A stretch of 8,990 bases of DNA from an uncultured Eubacteriales bacterium (GCA_934486965.1 CAKSQP010000064.1:1-8990), one strand, 5' to 3'. Shown: positions 1 through 5,150, counted from the first letter of the stretch. Notes: generated by a model not told the origin, from the letters alone. Numbers and translations: made by a program.

Positions 1-153
1 CTGAATTCCTCTTACGTTAGTTACGAGTTTTGCGTTTTCAAGAAAGTTTTCGGCGATAAATTTCGCGCGGAGAGGGTCTCCCGGCATCAAAACGGTTTTT
101 GCGAAATCTTCGGGGGTCGCCGCTATATGGGGCGTAGGATAAGGCTTTGTCAT
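1..153 (-). CDS. deoD: Purine-nucleoside phosphorylase DeoD, N-terminal part (cut by window edge)
   Basis: Only the first 51 codons are inside the window; the gene continues past position 1. The translation begins MTKPYPTPHIAATPEDF and carries the PNP_UDP_1 phosphate-binding stretch VLMPGDPLRAKFIAE (residues 21-35; G25, R29) followed by NVRG, which matches the start of hexameric DeoD-type enzymes very closely. His9 in TPHI corresponds to the conserved early His that reaches into the neighbouring subunit's active site in this family. The enzyme splits purine (deoxy)nucleosides with phosphate into base and (deoxy)ribose-1-phosphate in the cytosol. The start ATG (153-151) follows an AGAAAGGA ribosome binding site and lies 15 nt after the deoC stop, so it is the third gene of the tdk-deoC-deoD operon. 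No truncation is visible apart from the window edge. Confidence 0.93.
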   Translation of the reverse strand, partial: MTKPYPTPHIAATPEDFAKTVLMPGDPLRAKFIAENFLENAKLVTNVRGIQ

Positions 154-168
154 AACAGTTTTCCTTTC

Positions 169-828
169 TTATATAAGGTTTTCCGCTTTTACGATTTTGA
201 CTATTCGGCTTGTTCCGAGCCTTGAAGCACCGAGCGAAATGAATTTTTCGGCGTCGGCAACCGACGAAATTCCGCCGGCGGCTTTTATTTTGACATTCGG
301 ACCGACGTGCTTTGCAAAGAGAGCGATATCGTCAAAAGTTGCTCCCGCGGTCGAAAAGCCCGTAGAAGTCTTGATAAAATCGGCGCCCGATTCGGTGACA
401 ATTCGGCACATTTCGATTTTTTCGCCGTCGGTAAGCAGACAAGTTTCGATTATAACCTTTAATATTTTACCGCCGCAGGCGGCTTTTACTCTTTTTATCT
501 CATCGCAAAGTGCGGAATATTTTTTATCTTTGAGCCAGCCGATATTTATTACCATATCTATTTCGTCCGCTCCGTTTTTCACGGCGTCGGCGGTCTCGAA
601 ACATTTCGTTTCGGTCGTCGAATATCCGTTCGGGAAACCGATAACGGTGCATATCGGAAGTTTATCCCCGACATATTCTTTCGCCTGCTTAACATAAGAC
701 GCGGGTATGCAGACCGACGCGGTCTTATATTTCATTCCGTCGTCGCATATCTTTTTTATTTCTTCCCATGTCGCCGTCTGCGAAAGCAGAGTATGATCGA
801 CCTTTGCGAGAATTTCTTCTATTTTCAT
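169..828 (-). CDS. deoC: Deoxyribose-phosphate aldolase
   Basis: A 219-residue protein, the usual length of class I DeoC aldolases. It cleaves 2-deoxyribose-5-phosphate to glyceraldehyde-3-phosphate and acetaldehyde, the last step of deoxynucleoside catabolism. Visible family motifs are VDHTLL (10-15), EIDMVINIG with the catalytic Asp (D91), FIKTSTGF with the Schiff-base Lys (K153), and KIKAAGGI with the second active-site Lys (K182). The reading frame can be extended 13 codons upstream, but the ATG at 828-826 is preferred: it begins the conserved MKIEEILAKVDHT and has GGGAGG 6 nt upstream. That start overlaps the tdk stop as ATGA, so the two are translationally coupled. The gene is complete, with all catalytic residues present. 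Confidence 0.97.
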   Translation of the reverse strand: MKIEEILAKVDHTLLSQTATWEEIKKICDDGMKYKTASVCIPASYVKQAKEYVGDKLPICTVIGFPNGYSTTETKCFETADAVKNGADEIDMVINIGWLKDKKYSALCDEIKRVKAACGGKILKVIIETCLLTDGEKIEMCRIVTESGADFIKTSTGFSTAGATFDDIALFAKHVGPNVKIKAAGGISSVADAEKFISLGASRLGTSRIVKIVKAENLI

Positions 829-1442
829 AAAGAGCCTCCCTCTTCTTTTATCTGTTTTCTGTAACATTTATAGCACATTCCGACATACTGACCCGTGCCG
901 CCGATAAAGACCTGATTTCCCTCGGTTATTATTTTTCCGTTTCCGTCGATACGGGCGTTTACCGTCGCTTTTCTGCCGCAGTGACAGATAGACTTTATCT
1001 CGGAAATGCTGTCCGCAATTTCGAAGAGGCGTTTACTGCCGGGGAAAAGTTTCGTCCTGAAATCGGCACGGAGTCCGAAGCACAAGACAGGAACGTCGTA
1101 AAGGTCGGCGATATCCTTGAGTTCGTCGACCTGCTTTTCGGTAAGGAACTGACATTCGTCGCAGATTATGACGTCGACTTCCGATTTTTCGTTTTCGGAA
1201 ATATACATTTCGATAAGGTTCTCGGTATCAGAAACCGCCGTCGCGGGGGCGTAGAGCCCTATTCTGCTCCGCACCTCTGTTATTATTCTGCCGTCATCGC
1301 CTATTCTGTCGTCGCGGTTGTCGGTCGCGGGCTTTATCAAAAGAACGCTTTTGTCCTTTTCTTCGTAATTGAATTTTGTCATCAGCGCCTGCGCGGTCTT
1401 CGAACTGCCCATAGCGCCGAATTTGAAATAAAGTTTCGCCAT
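825..1442 (-). CDS. tdk: Thymidine kinase (type II)
   Basis: A 205-residue thymidine kinase that phosphorylates (deoxy)thymidine with ATP in pyrimidine salvage. The P-loop is GAMGSSKT (residues 9-16). The Walker B-like DVIICDECQF (90-99) carries the catalytic acid E96. A zinc site is supplied by C153/C155 (ICHC) and C190/C193 (CYKC), and the nucleoside-binding lasso contains FIGGTGQYVGMC (179-190). All key residues are present and the length is normal. The ATG at 1442 has GGGAGA seven bases upstream and a near-perfect promoter behind it. It is the first gene of the operon and its stop overlaps the deoC start by 4 nt. Pairing a salvage kinase with the catabolic deoC/deoD genes places salvage and breakdown of deoxynucleosides under one promoter. 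Confidence 0.97.
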   Translation of the reverse strand: MAKLYFKFGAMGSSKTAQALMTKFNYEEKDKSVLLIKPATDNRDDRIGDDGRIITEVRSRIGLYAPATAVSDTENLIEMYISENEKSEVDVIICDECQFLTEKQVDELKDIADLYDVPVLCFGLRADFRTKLFPGSKRLFEIADSISEIKSICHCGRKATVNARIDGNGKIITEGNQVFIGGTGQYVGMCYKCYRKQIKEEGGSL

Positions 1443-1474
1443 TTTATTCTCCCAAACGATAAATTTCCGATTAC

Positions 1475-1503
1475 ATTATATCAAACCCGCAAAGGTTAGT
1501 CAA
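1475..1503 (-). promoter_or_regulatory. Sigma-A promoter of tdk-deoC-deoD
   Basis: Read on the minus strand: -35 TTGACT (1503-1498), exactly 17 bp spacer, -10 TATAAT (1480-1475) preceded by TGA, i.e. an extended -10. Transcription should start near 1468, giving a leader of about 26 nt before the tdk ATG. No riboswitch-sized leader and no evident operator. Confidence 0.88.
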
Positions 1504-1530
1504 TACTTTTGTCACAATTTAAGAAAACGC

Positions 1531-1559
1531 AAAAAAATTGAGACTGCAAAAATGCAGTC
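1531..1559 (-). terminator. Intrinsic terminator after the LiaF-like gene
   Basis: On the minus strand a GACTGCA / TGCAGTC stem (1559-1553 with 1548-1542) and TTTT loop are followed within 4 nt by a run of seven T (1537-1531). It begins 7 nt after the stop codon of the LiaF-like gene and separates it from the tdk promoter. Confidence 0.85.
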
Positions 1560-1566
1560 CCGAATT

Positions 1567-2259
1567 TTATTCTCTTACGACGTTTACGCTTCCGAGATTG
1601 TTTTTCCCCGAAATTCTGAGCGTTTTTTCGCCGCCGCCCGACGGCACGGAAACATCTCCGAGCCCGTTTTCGAAATCGGTAATGATTTTCCAGTCGGCAG
1701 GAACTCTCACCGTTACGGCTCCGAGGTTGTTTGTTACATACAGCGTTCCGCCGCCCTGATAATTCTGCGTGTTTTCAAAGAAAACTTCACATTCGCCCAT
1801 CGAATTGTCGACCCTTGCGTCGGTGAAATCGGTGCAGTCGATATACTTTACGAAATGCCCCATTCTGCTCTTTTCGTCGACGCCTATCTTCTGCGCGTTT
1901 TCGGCGGTATTTGCCTTTTCCTTTTTCGGGAAAAGCGTTCCGACGCCTATCGTTAAAAGAAACGCACAGAGAATAACTATCCATGTCGGGATAAGTTCGT
2001 CGGTCTTCGCCCCGATAACCCCTGCAATTTCCTTTTCGAACAAAAGAAAAATAAATGCCAGCGGAAAGAATATTTCCGAAAATTTAAGACGGACAAGCGC
2101 CGAAATTAGCCACGCAAGACACAGAACGCCGAGACAGATCCTCACAACGGGAACGCCCGATATGTCAAGGAAGCCGAGACTTGTTCCGAGATAACTTACC
2201 AAAAGGAGAACCGCCGTTCCTATAAGCGAAATTCCCCAGAATACACCTGATTTTTTCAT
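1567..2259 (-). CDS. LiaF-like membrane protein (N-terminal four-helix membrane part, C-terminal beta-rich domain)
   Basis: A 230-residue protein. The N-terminal half has about four hydrophobic segments (roughly residues 5-27, 37-56, 61-76, 91-109), followed by a charged linker (111-132) and a beta-rich C-terminal domain. That domain repeats an N-x-[LM]-G-x-[VC]-x-V motif four times: DNSMGECEVFF (151-161), NNLGAVTVRVP (177-187), ENGLGDVSVP (197-206) and NNLGSVNVV (220-228). This layout is that of LiaF/YvqF-like cell-wall stress proteins, in which the membrane part is joined to a right-handed beta domain; LiaF restrains the LiaRS envelope-stress system in Bacillus. No histidine kinase or response regulator is adjacent, so involvement in stress sensing is only inferred. 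The ATG at 2259 is chosen because AGGGGG lies 9 nt upstream and an upstream in-frame ATG would fall on the promoter. Other possibility: a general DUF5668/adhesin-like membrane protein. Confidence 0.72.
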   Translation of the reverse strand: MKKSGVFWGISLIGTAVLLLVSYLGTSLGFLDISGVPVVRICLGVLCLAWLISALVRLKFSEIFFPLAFIFLLFEKEIAGVIGAKTDELIPTWIVILCAFLLTIGVGTLFPKKEKANTAENAQKIGVDEKSRMGHFVKYIDCTDFTDARVDNSMGECEVFFENTQNYQGGGTLYVTNNLGAVTVRVPADWKIITDFENGLGDVSVPSGGGEKTLRISGKNNLGSVNVVRE

Positions 2260-2286
2260 TTCTGATCCCCCTCTGTTTTTAGGTAT

Positions 2287-2315
2287 ATAATACACCTTTT
2301 TTTCGGATTTGTAAA
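2287..2315 (-). promoter_or_regulatory. Promoter of the LiaF-like gene
   Basis: On the minus strand: -35 TTTACA (2315-2310), 17 bp spacer, -10 TATTAT (2292-2287). The expected start near 2280 leaves a leader of about 20 nt with the AGGGGG ribosome binding site. Back to back with the promoter at 2324-2352. Confidence 0.75.
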
Positions 2316-2323
2316 GCCTTTAT

Positions 2324-2352
2324 TTGACAAAAACCCCGATATCGGATAAAAT
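2324..2352 (+). promoter_or_regulatory. Promoter of the Ltp-repeat gene
   Basis: -35 TTGACA (2324-2329), 17 bp spacer, -10 TAAAAT (2347-2352). Transcription should start around 2358-2360, directly at the GGAGG ribosome binding site (2359-2363), so the leader is only about 13-14 nt. The TTG of the -35 box could be misread as an upstream start codon. Confidence 0.82.
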
Positions 2353-2371
2353 AGGGGCGGAGGAAAGAGAT

Positions 2372-3136
2372 ATGTGGATAATCGCCGTATTTTTAATACT
2401 CACCGCCGTAATTCTTTTTGCAATATTCGGAAAATCGGATCCCGACCGGACGGAATGGGCGGAGGAAATCGGAAGGGACAGCATATTCGGCACCGAAACC
2501 GACAGGAACTGGCTCTTCCCGCCGGAAGACCCGATGCATTACGAAACCCGCGACGTATATAAATATGACGAAGTGACCCTGATACTGCATTTCAAAGACG
2601 GAAAAAAGAAACGTATCCGCGTAAAAGACAAGGGAGAGCCTTATGACGAATATCATCTGTATCTTCCGAAAATAGCAGAAAACGACCGTGAGGACGGCAT
2701 AGAAGATTTTTCTCCTTTGAATGCGATAAGAGAGGCAAGGGACTATCTTGATTCCGACGCTTTTTCTTATAAAGAACTGACAGAGCAACTTATCTTCGAC
2801 GGATTTTCAGCCGAAGATGCAGAGTACGGAGTTCAAAACTGCGGGGCAGACTGGAGTATGCAGGCGGCAAAAGCCGCAGGAAACTGCCTTGACACGGAGG
2901 CCTGTTCGTATGAATCTCTGAAAAGACAACTTGTCGATGAAGAACTATTCACACAGGAGCAGGCGGAGTACGGAGTTCAAAACTGCGGGGCTGACTGGTG
3001 TATGCAGGCGGCAAAGTATATAAAAGAATATTGCGGCACGGAAGAATACTCAAAGGAAGAACTCGCAGAAATTCTTTCCGACGAAGGTTTTACCGAAGAC
3101 GAAATAAACTACGCAATTTCAAAAATGAAAATCTGA
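2372..3136 (+). CDS. Membrane-anchored protein with three Ltp-type (host cell surface-exposed lipoprotein) repeats
   Basis: A 254-residue protein. Residues 2-20 form one N-terminal transmembrane helix with no lipobox Cys, so it is a membrane anchor rather than a lipoprotein signal. Residues 55-105 are a charged, uncharacterised region. Residues 117-254 hold three tandem repeats of about 45 residues with the pattern A-x3-Y-L-x3-A-[FC]-S-Y-x2-L-x2-Q-L ... AEYGVQNCGADW (149-160 and 198-209 for the first two); the third ends at EINYAISKMKI. This matches the Ltp family, named for a streptococcal phage lipoprotein that blocks superinfecting phage DNA entry; chromosomal relatives in Clostridia are of unknown role. 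The ATG at 2372 follows GGAGG by 8 nt; an upstream TTG lies inside the -35 box and is rejected. Expressed alone, convergent with the DUF4177-like gene. Confidence 0.78.
   Translation: MWIIAVFLILTAVILFAIFGKSDPDRTEWAEEIGRDSIFGTETDRNWLFPPEDPMHYETRDVYKYDEVTLILHFKDGKKKRIRVKDKGEPYDEYHLYLPKIAENDREDGIEDFSPLNAIREARDYLDSDAFSYKELTEQLIFDGFSAEDAEYGVQNCGADWSMQAAKAAGNCLDTEACSYESLKRQLVDEELFTQEQAEYGVQNCGADWCMQAAKYIKEYCGTEEYSKEELAEILSDEGFTEDEINYAISKMKI
2819..3015 (+). repeat. 53-bp near-identical direct repeat inside the Ltp-repeat gene
   Basis: Positions 2819-2871 and 2963-3015 agree at 50 of 53 bases, 144 bp (48 codons) apart. They encode AEYGVQNCGADW[SC]MQAAK in repeats 1 and 2. The flanking parts of the protein repeats are much more diverged, so this block was duplicated recently or is kept alike by gene conversion or constraint. 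Confidence 0.9.
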
Positions 3137-3154
3137 TTTCCGATATATAATAGG

Positions 3155-3190
3155 AAAGGTGCTCCTCAGGCTGAGGCAGCACCTTTTCTT
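3155..3190. terminator. Shared terminator between convergent Ltp-repeat and DUF4177-like genes
   Basis: A long hairpin, AAAGGTGCT with AGCACCTTT, containing an inner CCTCA/TGAGG stem. A T-rich run (TTTTCTT) follows on the plus strand and a weaker AT-rich run on the minus strand. It begins 18 nt after the stop at 3136 and abuts the stop at 3189, so it best serves the plus-strand gene and may also work in reverse. Confidence 0.82.
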
Positions 3191-3440
3191 ATCTTATTTT
3201 TTCAAAAACCATGGTCGCCTGAATACGGTCGCCGCCCATAAGTCCCTTGCTTCCGCCGTTGGAAGTTGTTATCGTGTGCAGTCTGTAACCTTTCGCCGCC
3301 TGCGCATTGATCGCCTTTTCAAGTTCGGTAAGGTTTCCCGACCCCGTTCCCAGAAATTTTTCTTTGAGCGTTACCTGTAAAACAACATACGGCAGATCTT
3401 CGCCCGACGCTGTTGAAAATGTGGATTTATCTTCGAACAT
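3189..3440 (-). CDS. Small DUF4177-like protein
   Basis: An 83-residue soluble protein of unknown function. The pattern YVVLQVTLKEK (18-28), NLTELEKAINAQAAKGYRLHT (36-56), then QATMVFEKI (74-82) follows the DUF4177 type: a beta strand with an aromatic start, a helix with L-[NE]-x3-A-x-[KE]-G-[YW]-x-L, and a final strand ending in [FL]-E-[KR]. Such small alpha/beta proteins occur widely in Bacillota as single genes or attached to other domains. No signal peptide or membrane segment. The ATG at 3440 has AGGGGG 8 nt upstream and its own consensus promoter. It is a single-gene unit facing the Ltp-repeat gene; the neighbours give no clue to its role. Confidence 0.75.
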   Translation of the reverse strand: MFEDKSTFSTASGEDLPYVVLQVTLKEKFLGTGSGNLTELEKAINAQAAKGYRLHTITTSNGGSKGLMGGDRIQATMVFEKIR

Positions 3441-3469
3441 ATAAGTTTCCCCCTGTAAAATTTTTTCTC

Positions 3470-3498
3470 ATTTTACCATACCCGACAATATTTGTCAA
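3470..3498 (-). promoter_or_regulatory. Promoter of the DUF4177-like gene
   Basis: On the minus strand: -35 TTGACA (3498-3493), 17 bp spacer, -10 TAAAAT (3475-3470), with expected start near 3463 and a leader of about 23 nt. Confidence 0.85.
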
Positions 3499-3554
3499 TC
3501 GGGACGGTCAAACTTTCACTTCTTAACTCTTTACCGTTACTTTCGGAAAGCGGC

Positions 3555-3563
3555 GGGGGGGGG
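3555..3563 (+). repeat. Nine-base G run
   Basis: A homopolymer of nine G in a gene-free stretch, next to tandem 7-mers. It is slippage-prone, but nothing nearby shows that it switches a gene. Confidence 0.9.
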
Positions 3564-3569
3564 ATTTTA

Positions 3570-3604
3570 GTGAAAAATGAAAAGTGAAAAGTGAAAAAGT
3601 AAAA
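3570..3604 (+). repeat. Short tandem repeat, 7-bp unit GTGAAAA
   Basis: Five consecutive 7-mers: GTGAAAA, ATGAAAA, GTGAAAA, GTGAAAA, AGTAAAA. Three are exact and two diverged. The upstream stretch 3510-3545 is rich in the complementary CTTTC/ACTTC motifs, so a weak long-range pairing is possible. No coding sense. Confidence 0.85.
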
Positions 3605-3638
3605 ATCGGCAGATATCTTACGATACCTGCAGATTTTT
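3601..3638. repeat. Hairpin with 17-bp stem and 4-base loop
   Basis: Left arm 3601-3617 and right arm 3622-3638 are complementary with two exceptions; the loop is 3618-3621. On the minus strand one exception becomes a G:T wobble and the loop reads GTAA (GNRA type), so a minus-strand RNA would fold better. The arms end in AAAAA/TTTTT, like a bidirectional terminator. It lies downstream of the tRNA-Glu terminator and upstream of the DUF4177-like promoter. Confidence 0.75.
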
Positions 3639-3680
3639 AGCCTTGCATATAAATTTAAGTTCTTATATAAATTAGTATTA

Positions 3681-3830
3681 AGTGATATTTTTGCTTGAGC
3701 AAAAGTGATATTGTGCCTGCGGCACAGTGATATTATATTCGCCTTTAACACTCGCGAAGCGAATATCTCCCGGCAAAGCCGGATATCACTGCCGTAAGGC
3801 AATATCTCTCGCCGAAAGGCGAATATAACT
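3681..3830. repeat. Mirrored array of six small hairpins spaced by AGTGATATT / AATATCACT
   Basis: The left half has three direct copies of AGTGATATT (3681, 3704, 3726). The right half has three copies of its reverse complement or close variants (GATATCACT 3782, AATATCTCT 3801, AATATAACT 3822). Between them sit hairpins TTTTGCT/AGCAAAA (3689-3704), GTGCC/GGCAC (3713-3725), ATATTCGC/GCGAATAT (3735-3766), CCGGC/GCCGG (3770-3782), TGCC/GGCA with loop GTAA (3790-3801) and CGCC/GGCG with loop GAAA (3810-3821). The whole unit can also fold end to end. It directly adjoins the tRNA-Glu terminator. No open frame of interest; it resembles extragenic palindromic repeat families. Confidence 0.8.
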
Positions 3831-3831
3831 G

Positions 3832-3861
3832 AAAAAGCACTTGCGAAAACAAGTGCTTTTT
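3832..3861 (-). terminator. tRNA-Glu terminator
   Basis: A perfect 12-bp stem AAAAAGCACTTG / CAAGTGCTTTTT with a 6-base loop, starting 3 nt after the tRNA CCA on the minus strand and ending in five T. Confidence 0.9.
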
Positions 3862-3863
3862 CA

Positions 3864-3938
3864 TGGTGACCCCTAGGAGAATCGAACTCCTGTTTTCGCC
3901 GTGAGAGGGCGACGTCTTAGCCGCTTGACCAAGGGGCC
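3864..3938 (-). tRNA. tRNA-Glu, anticodon CTC
   Basis: A 75-nt cloverleaf. The acceptor GGCCCCT pairs with AGGGGTC, with discriminator A and an encoded CCA. The D arm contains GTCAAGCGGCTAAGAC. The anticodon stem TCGCC/GGCGA frames the loop CTCTCAC (anticodon CTC, decoding GAG). The T arm is GGAGTTCGATTCTCC. The sequence closely resembles Bacillota tRNA-Glu. It has its own promoter and terminator and is a single-gene unit. Confidence 0.95.
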
Positions 3939-3954
3939 TTATATCTTGCAATTT

Positions 3955-3983
3955 ATAATATCACAAAATTGTGCAAATTGCAA
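3955..3983 (-). promoter_or_regulatory. tRNA-Glu promoter
   Basis: On the minus strand: -35 TTGCAA (3983-3978), 17 bp spacer, -10 TATTAT (3960-3955) with an upstream TG (extended -10). Transcription should start about 10 nt before the mature tRNA. A 9-bp inverted repeat, TTGCAATTT / AAATTGCAA (3946-3954, 3975-3983), flanks the spacer. Confidence 0.75.
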
Positions 3984-4010
3984 GCGATTTCACCGATATT
4001 TCAAAATATT

Positions 4011-4679
4011 TTATATCTCTCCGCCGTCGTCCGCGCTTTCCGACTGTTTTTTGATATAGTCGGCAACCGCCTTTTCGGCAATGGCGTGCTTTTCTTCTTC
4101 CGAGACCGAAGATCTCGGACGGCTCATGACCGCTATCGCGTAGTTAAAAAGTTCAAAAAGGAAAAGCAGGACAAGCGGAATTATGACGACGGAAATAAAA
4201 CCTGTCTGCGAAACGAGAAATCCGAAAATGCCGCCTATTGCGGGAATTTTTTTACCCGAATAGACCGCAATGAAACGTCCCTCGCGGAGCATTCCGTTTT
4301 CCCTGTTTACTGTGAGGAAACCTGTTTTTTCGAATCTCAGTTCGATATTGCCGTCAGGCAGAGTCCGCGTTTCCTTAACGCGGTCTATTTTCAGGACTTC
4401 CTTGCTGTCGGGATCGGATTTGACCGTAAATATCAGAACGTTTCCCGCCTCGGTTTTGAGTAGGGTATCTTCTTCCTTTTCCTTTACGATAAGAAGATCG
4501 CCGTTTTTTACGGAATCGGCGTCGACGGTTCCGCTTACGGGGATAAACACTCTGTCAAACATGGTAGGATACCCCTCGTCGCTCGAAGAGGAGGAAAACA
4601 TAAAAACGGTAACGGTAACGGCGAATATCAAAAAAAGCCACATCGCAACGTTTCCGACTATATTAAAAGTTCGTTTCAT
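4011..4679 (-). CDS. Signal peptidase I-like (S26) membrane protein, probably lacking the catalytic residues
   Basis: A 222-residue protein with an N-terminal membrane helix (about 10-28), an extracytoplasmic beta-rich part, a second membrane helix (about 160-182) and a charged cytoplasmic tail. The order matches ER/archaeal-type signal peptidase I. VSGTVDADSVKNGDLLIVK (48-66) lies where active enzymes have SGSMEP...GD, GNVLIFTV (79-86) is the box before the second motif, and KIPAIGGIFGFL (144-155) matches the IPYLGY region. Two catalytic positions differ: the nucleophile Ser of SGSM is Thr51 here, and the His of THR(V/I) is Asp99 in KIDRV. The usual KGDAND box is also unrecognisable. A protease function is therefore doubtful. 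The ATG at 4679 follows GGGGAGGG by about 6 nt; a further 29 upstream codons run through the promoter and are rejected. No terminator is visible before the tRNA-Glu promoter. Confidence 0.68.
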   Translation of the reverse strand: MKRTFNIVGNVAMWLFLIFAVTVTVFMFSSSSSDEGYPTMFDRVFIPVSGTVDADSVKNGDLLIVKEKEEDTLLKTEAGNVLIFTVKSDPDSKEVLKIDRVKETRTLPDGNIELRFEKTGFLTVNRENGMLREGRFIAVYSGKKIPAIGGIFGFLVSQTGFISVVIIPLVLLFLFELFNYAIAVMSRPRSSVSEEEKHAIAEKAVADYIKKQSESADDGGEI

Positions 4680-4707
4680 GGCGCCCTCCCCGAATGTTTT
4701 ACGGTTC

Positions 4708-4736
4708 AGTATACCACATTCGCCCCTCAAAGTCAA
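4708..4736 (-). promoter_or_regulatory. Promoter of the signal peptidase-like gene
   Basis: On the minus strand: -35 TTGACT (4736-4731), 17 bp spacer, -10 TATACT (4713-4708) preceded by TGG (extended -10). Start expected near 4701, leader about 22 nt. Confidence 0.85.
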
Positions 4737-4849
4737 GAAATTCGGGAGAAGAAAAAAAAGCCTCATTTATCGGTCGGCGTTTCCTCCCGTTTTTTTGCTG
4801 TCCGAACCGTTTTGTAAAAGAAAAGTCCCTTTTGGGGCGGCGGGAAAAC

Positions 4850-4878
4850 TTGCGTAATGTCGGGGATTGTGTTATAAT
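4850..4878 (+). promoter_or_regulatory. Possible promoter reading into the first palindromic repeat
   Basis: TTGCGT (4850-4855), 17 bp spacer, TATAAT (4873-4878). The -10 is part of the repeated element, and the second copy also starts with TATAAT (4998-5003) but lacks a good -35. It could feed the glycosyltransferase gene 270 bp downstream or a short repeat transcript. The region just before that gene (5095-5128) has only weak promoter-like sequence. Confidence 0.35.
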
Positions 4879-4927
4879 GTCTTCGGGAAATATTGCCTTG
4901 CAATATTTCGGGGCATTCGCCCCCACG
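4873..4927. repeat. Extragenic palindromic element, copy 1
   Basis: A 55-bp unit with two hairpins: AAATATTGC-CTT-GCAATATTT (9-bp perfect stem, 4889-4909) and GGGGC-ATTC-GCCCC. It matches copy 2 at 47 of 55 positions, 125 bp apart. The 414-bp gap 4737-5150 that holds both copies contains no credible gene. At 4743-4796 there is a loose CGGGAG/CTCCCG hairpin followed by T7, with no plus-strand gene before it. Confidence 0.82.
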
Positions 4928-4997
4928 CGGATCCTCCGCGCCTCGACATTAACGGCCTCGTAAAATAACCTTGCCAGCAAGCATTTTTACTCCGTGG

Positions 4998-5052
4998 TAT
5001 AATAACTTCGGGAAACATCGCCTTGCAATATTTCGGGGTATTCACGCCTACG
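4998..5052. repeat. Extragenic palindromic element, copy 2
   Basis: A diverged copy of the element at 4873-4927. Two of its changes fall in the first stem (AAACATCGC-CTT-GCAATATTT) and become G:U pairs if read as minus-strand RNA, so that hairpin is preserved. The second hairpin (GGGGT-ATTC-ACGCC) has lost one pair. Confidence 0.8.
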
Positions 5053-5150
5053 AGCCCCCACCCCGCCGCAACACCGCCCGCACCGCAAAATCCCTTACAC
5101 AAAACACCGAAATTGCCCTTATTATCATAAATCGTAAAAGGAGAGTTCAG

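Noticed and set aside
197..697. Plus-strand open frames opposite deoC (and 981-1499 opposite tdk)
   Set aside because: They are shadows of two well-identified enzymes, without ribosome binding sites or recognisable protein features.
1470..1530. Riboswitch or long regulatory leader before tdk
   Set aside because: The promoter lies so close to the start codon that the leader is only about 26 nt.
2324..2371. TTG start 16 codons upstream of the Ltp-repeat gene
   Set aside because: This TTG is the first half of the -35 hexamer TTGACA, upstream of the transcription start.
3555..3563. Phase-variable switch at the G9 run
   Set aside because: The run lies about 60 bp behind the nearest promoter and outside any frame. 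No gene would be switched by a length change.
3681..3861. CRISPR array
   Set aside because: The repeated spacer motif is only 9 bp, flips orientation halfway, and the intervening units are palindromes of varied size rather than unique spacers. There is no leader and no cas gene.
4743..4796. Intrinsic terminator (CGGGAG ... CTCCCG followed by T7)
   Set aside because: The stem is interrupted with a very long loop and no plus-strand gene lies upstream to be terminated. Left as a chance hairpin.
4872..5102. Minus-strand frame reading PKYCKAMFPEVIIP, similar to a second frame over copy 1
   Set aside because: The similarity arises from the palindromic DNA repeat itself. The two frames have no conserved start or ribosome binding site.
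4971..5150. 60-residue N-terminal extension of the glycosyltransferase
   Set aside because: It runs through palindromic element copy 2, lacks a ribosome binding site and reads like random peptide. The ATG at 5151 has a strong site.
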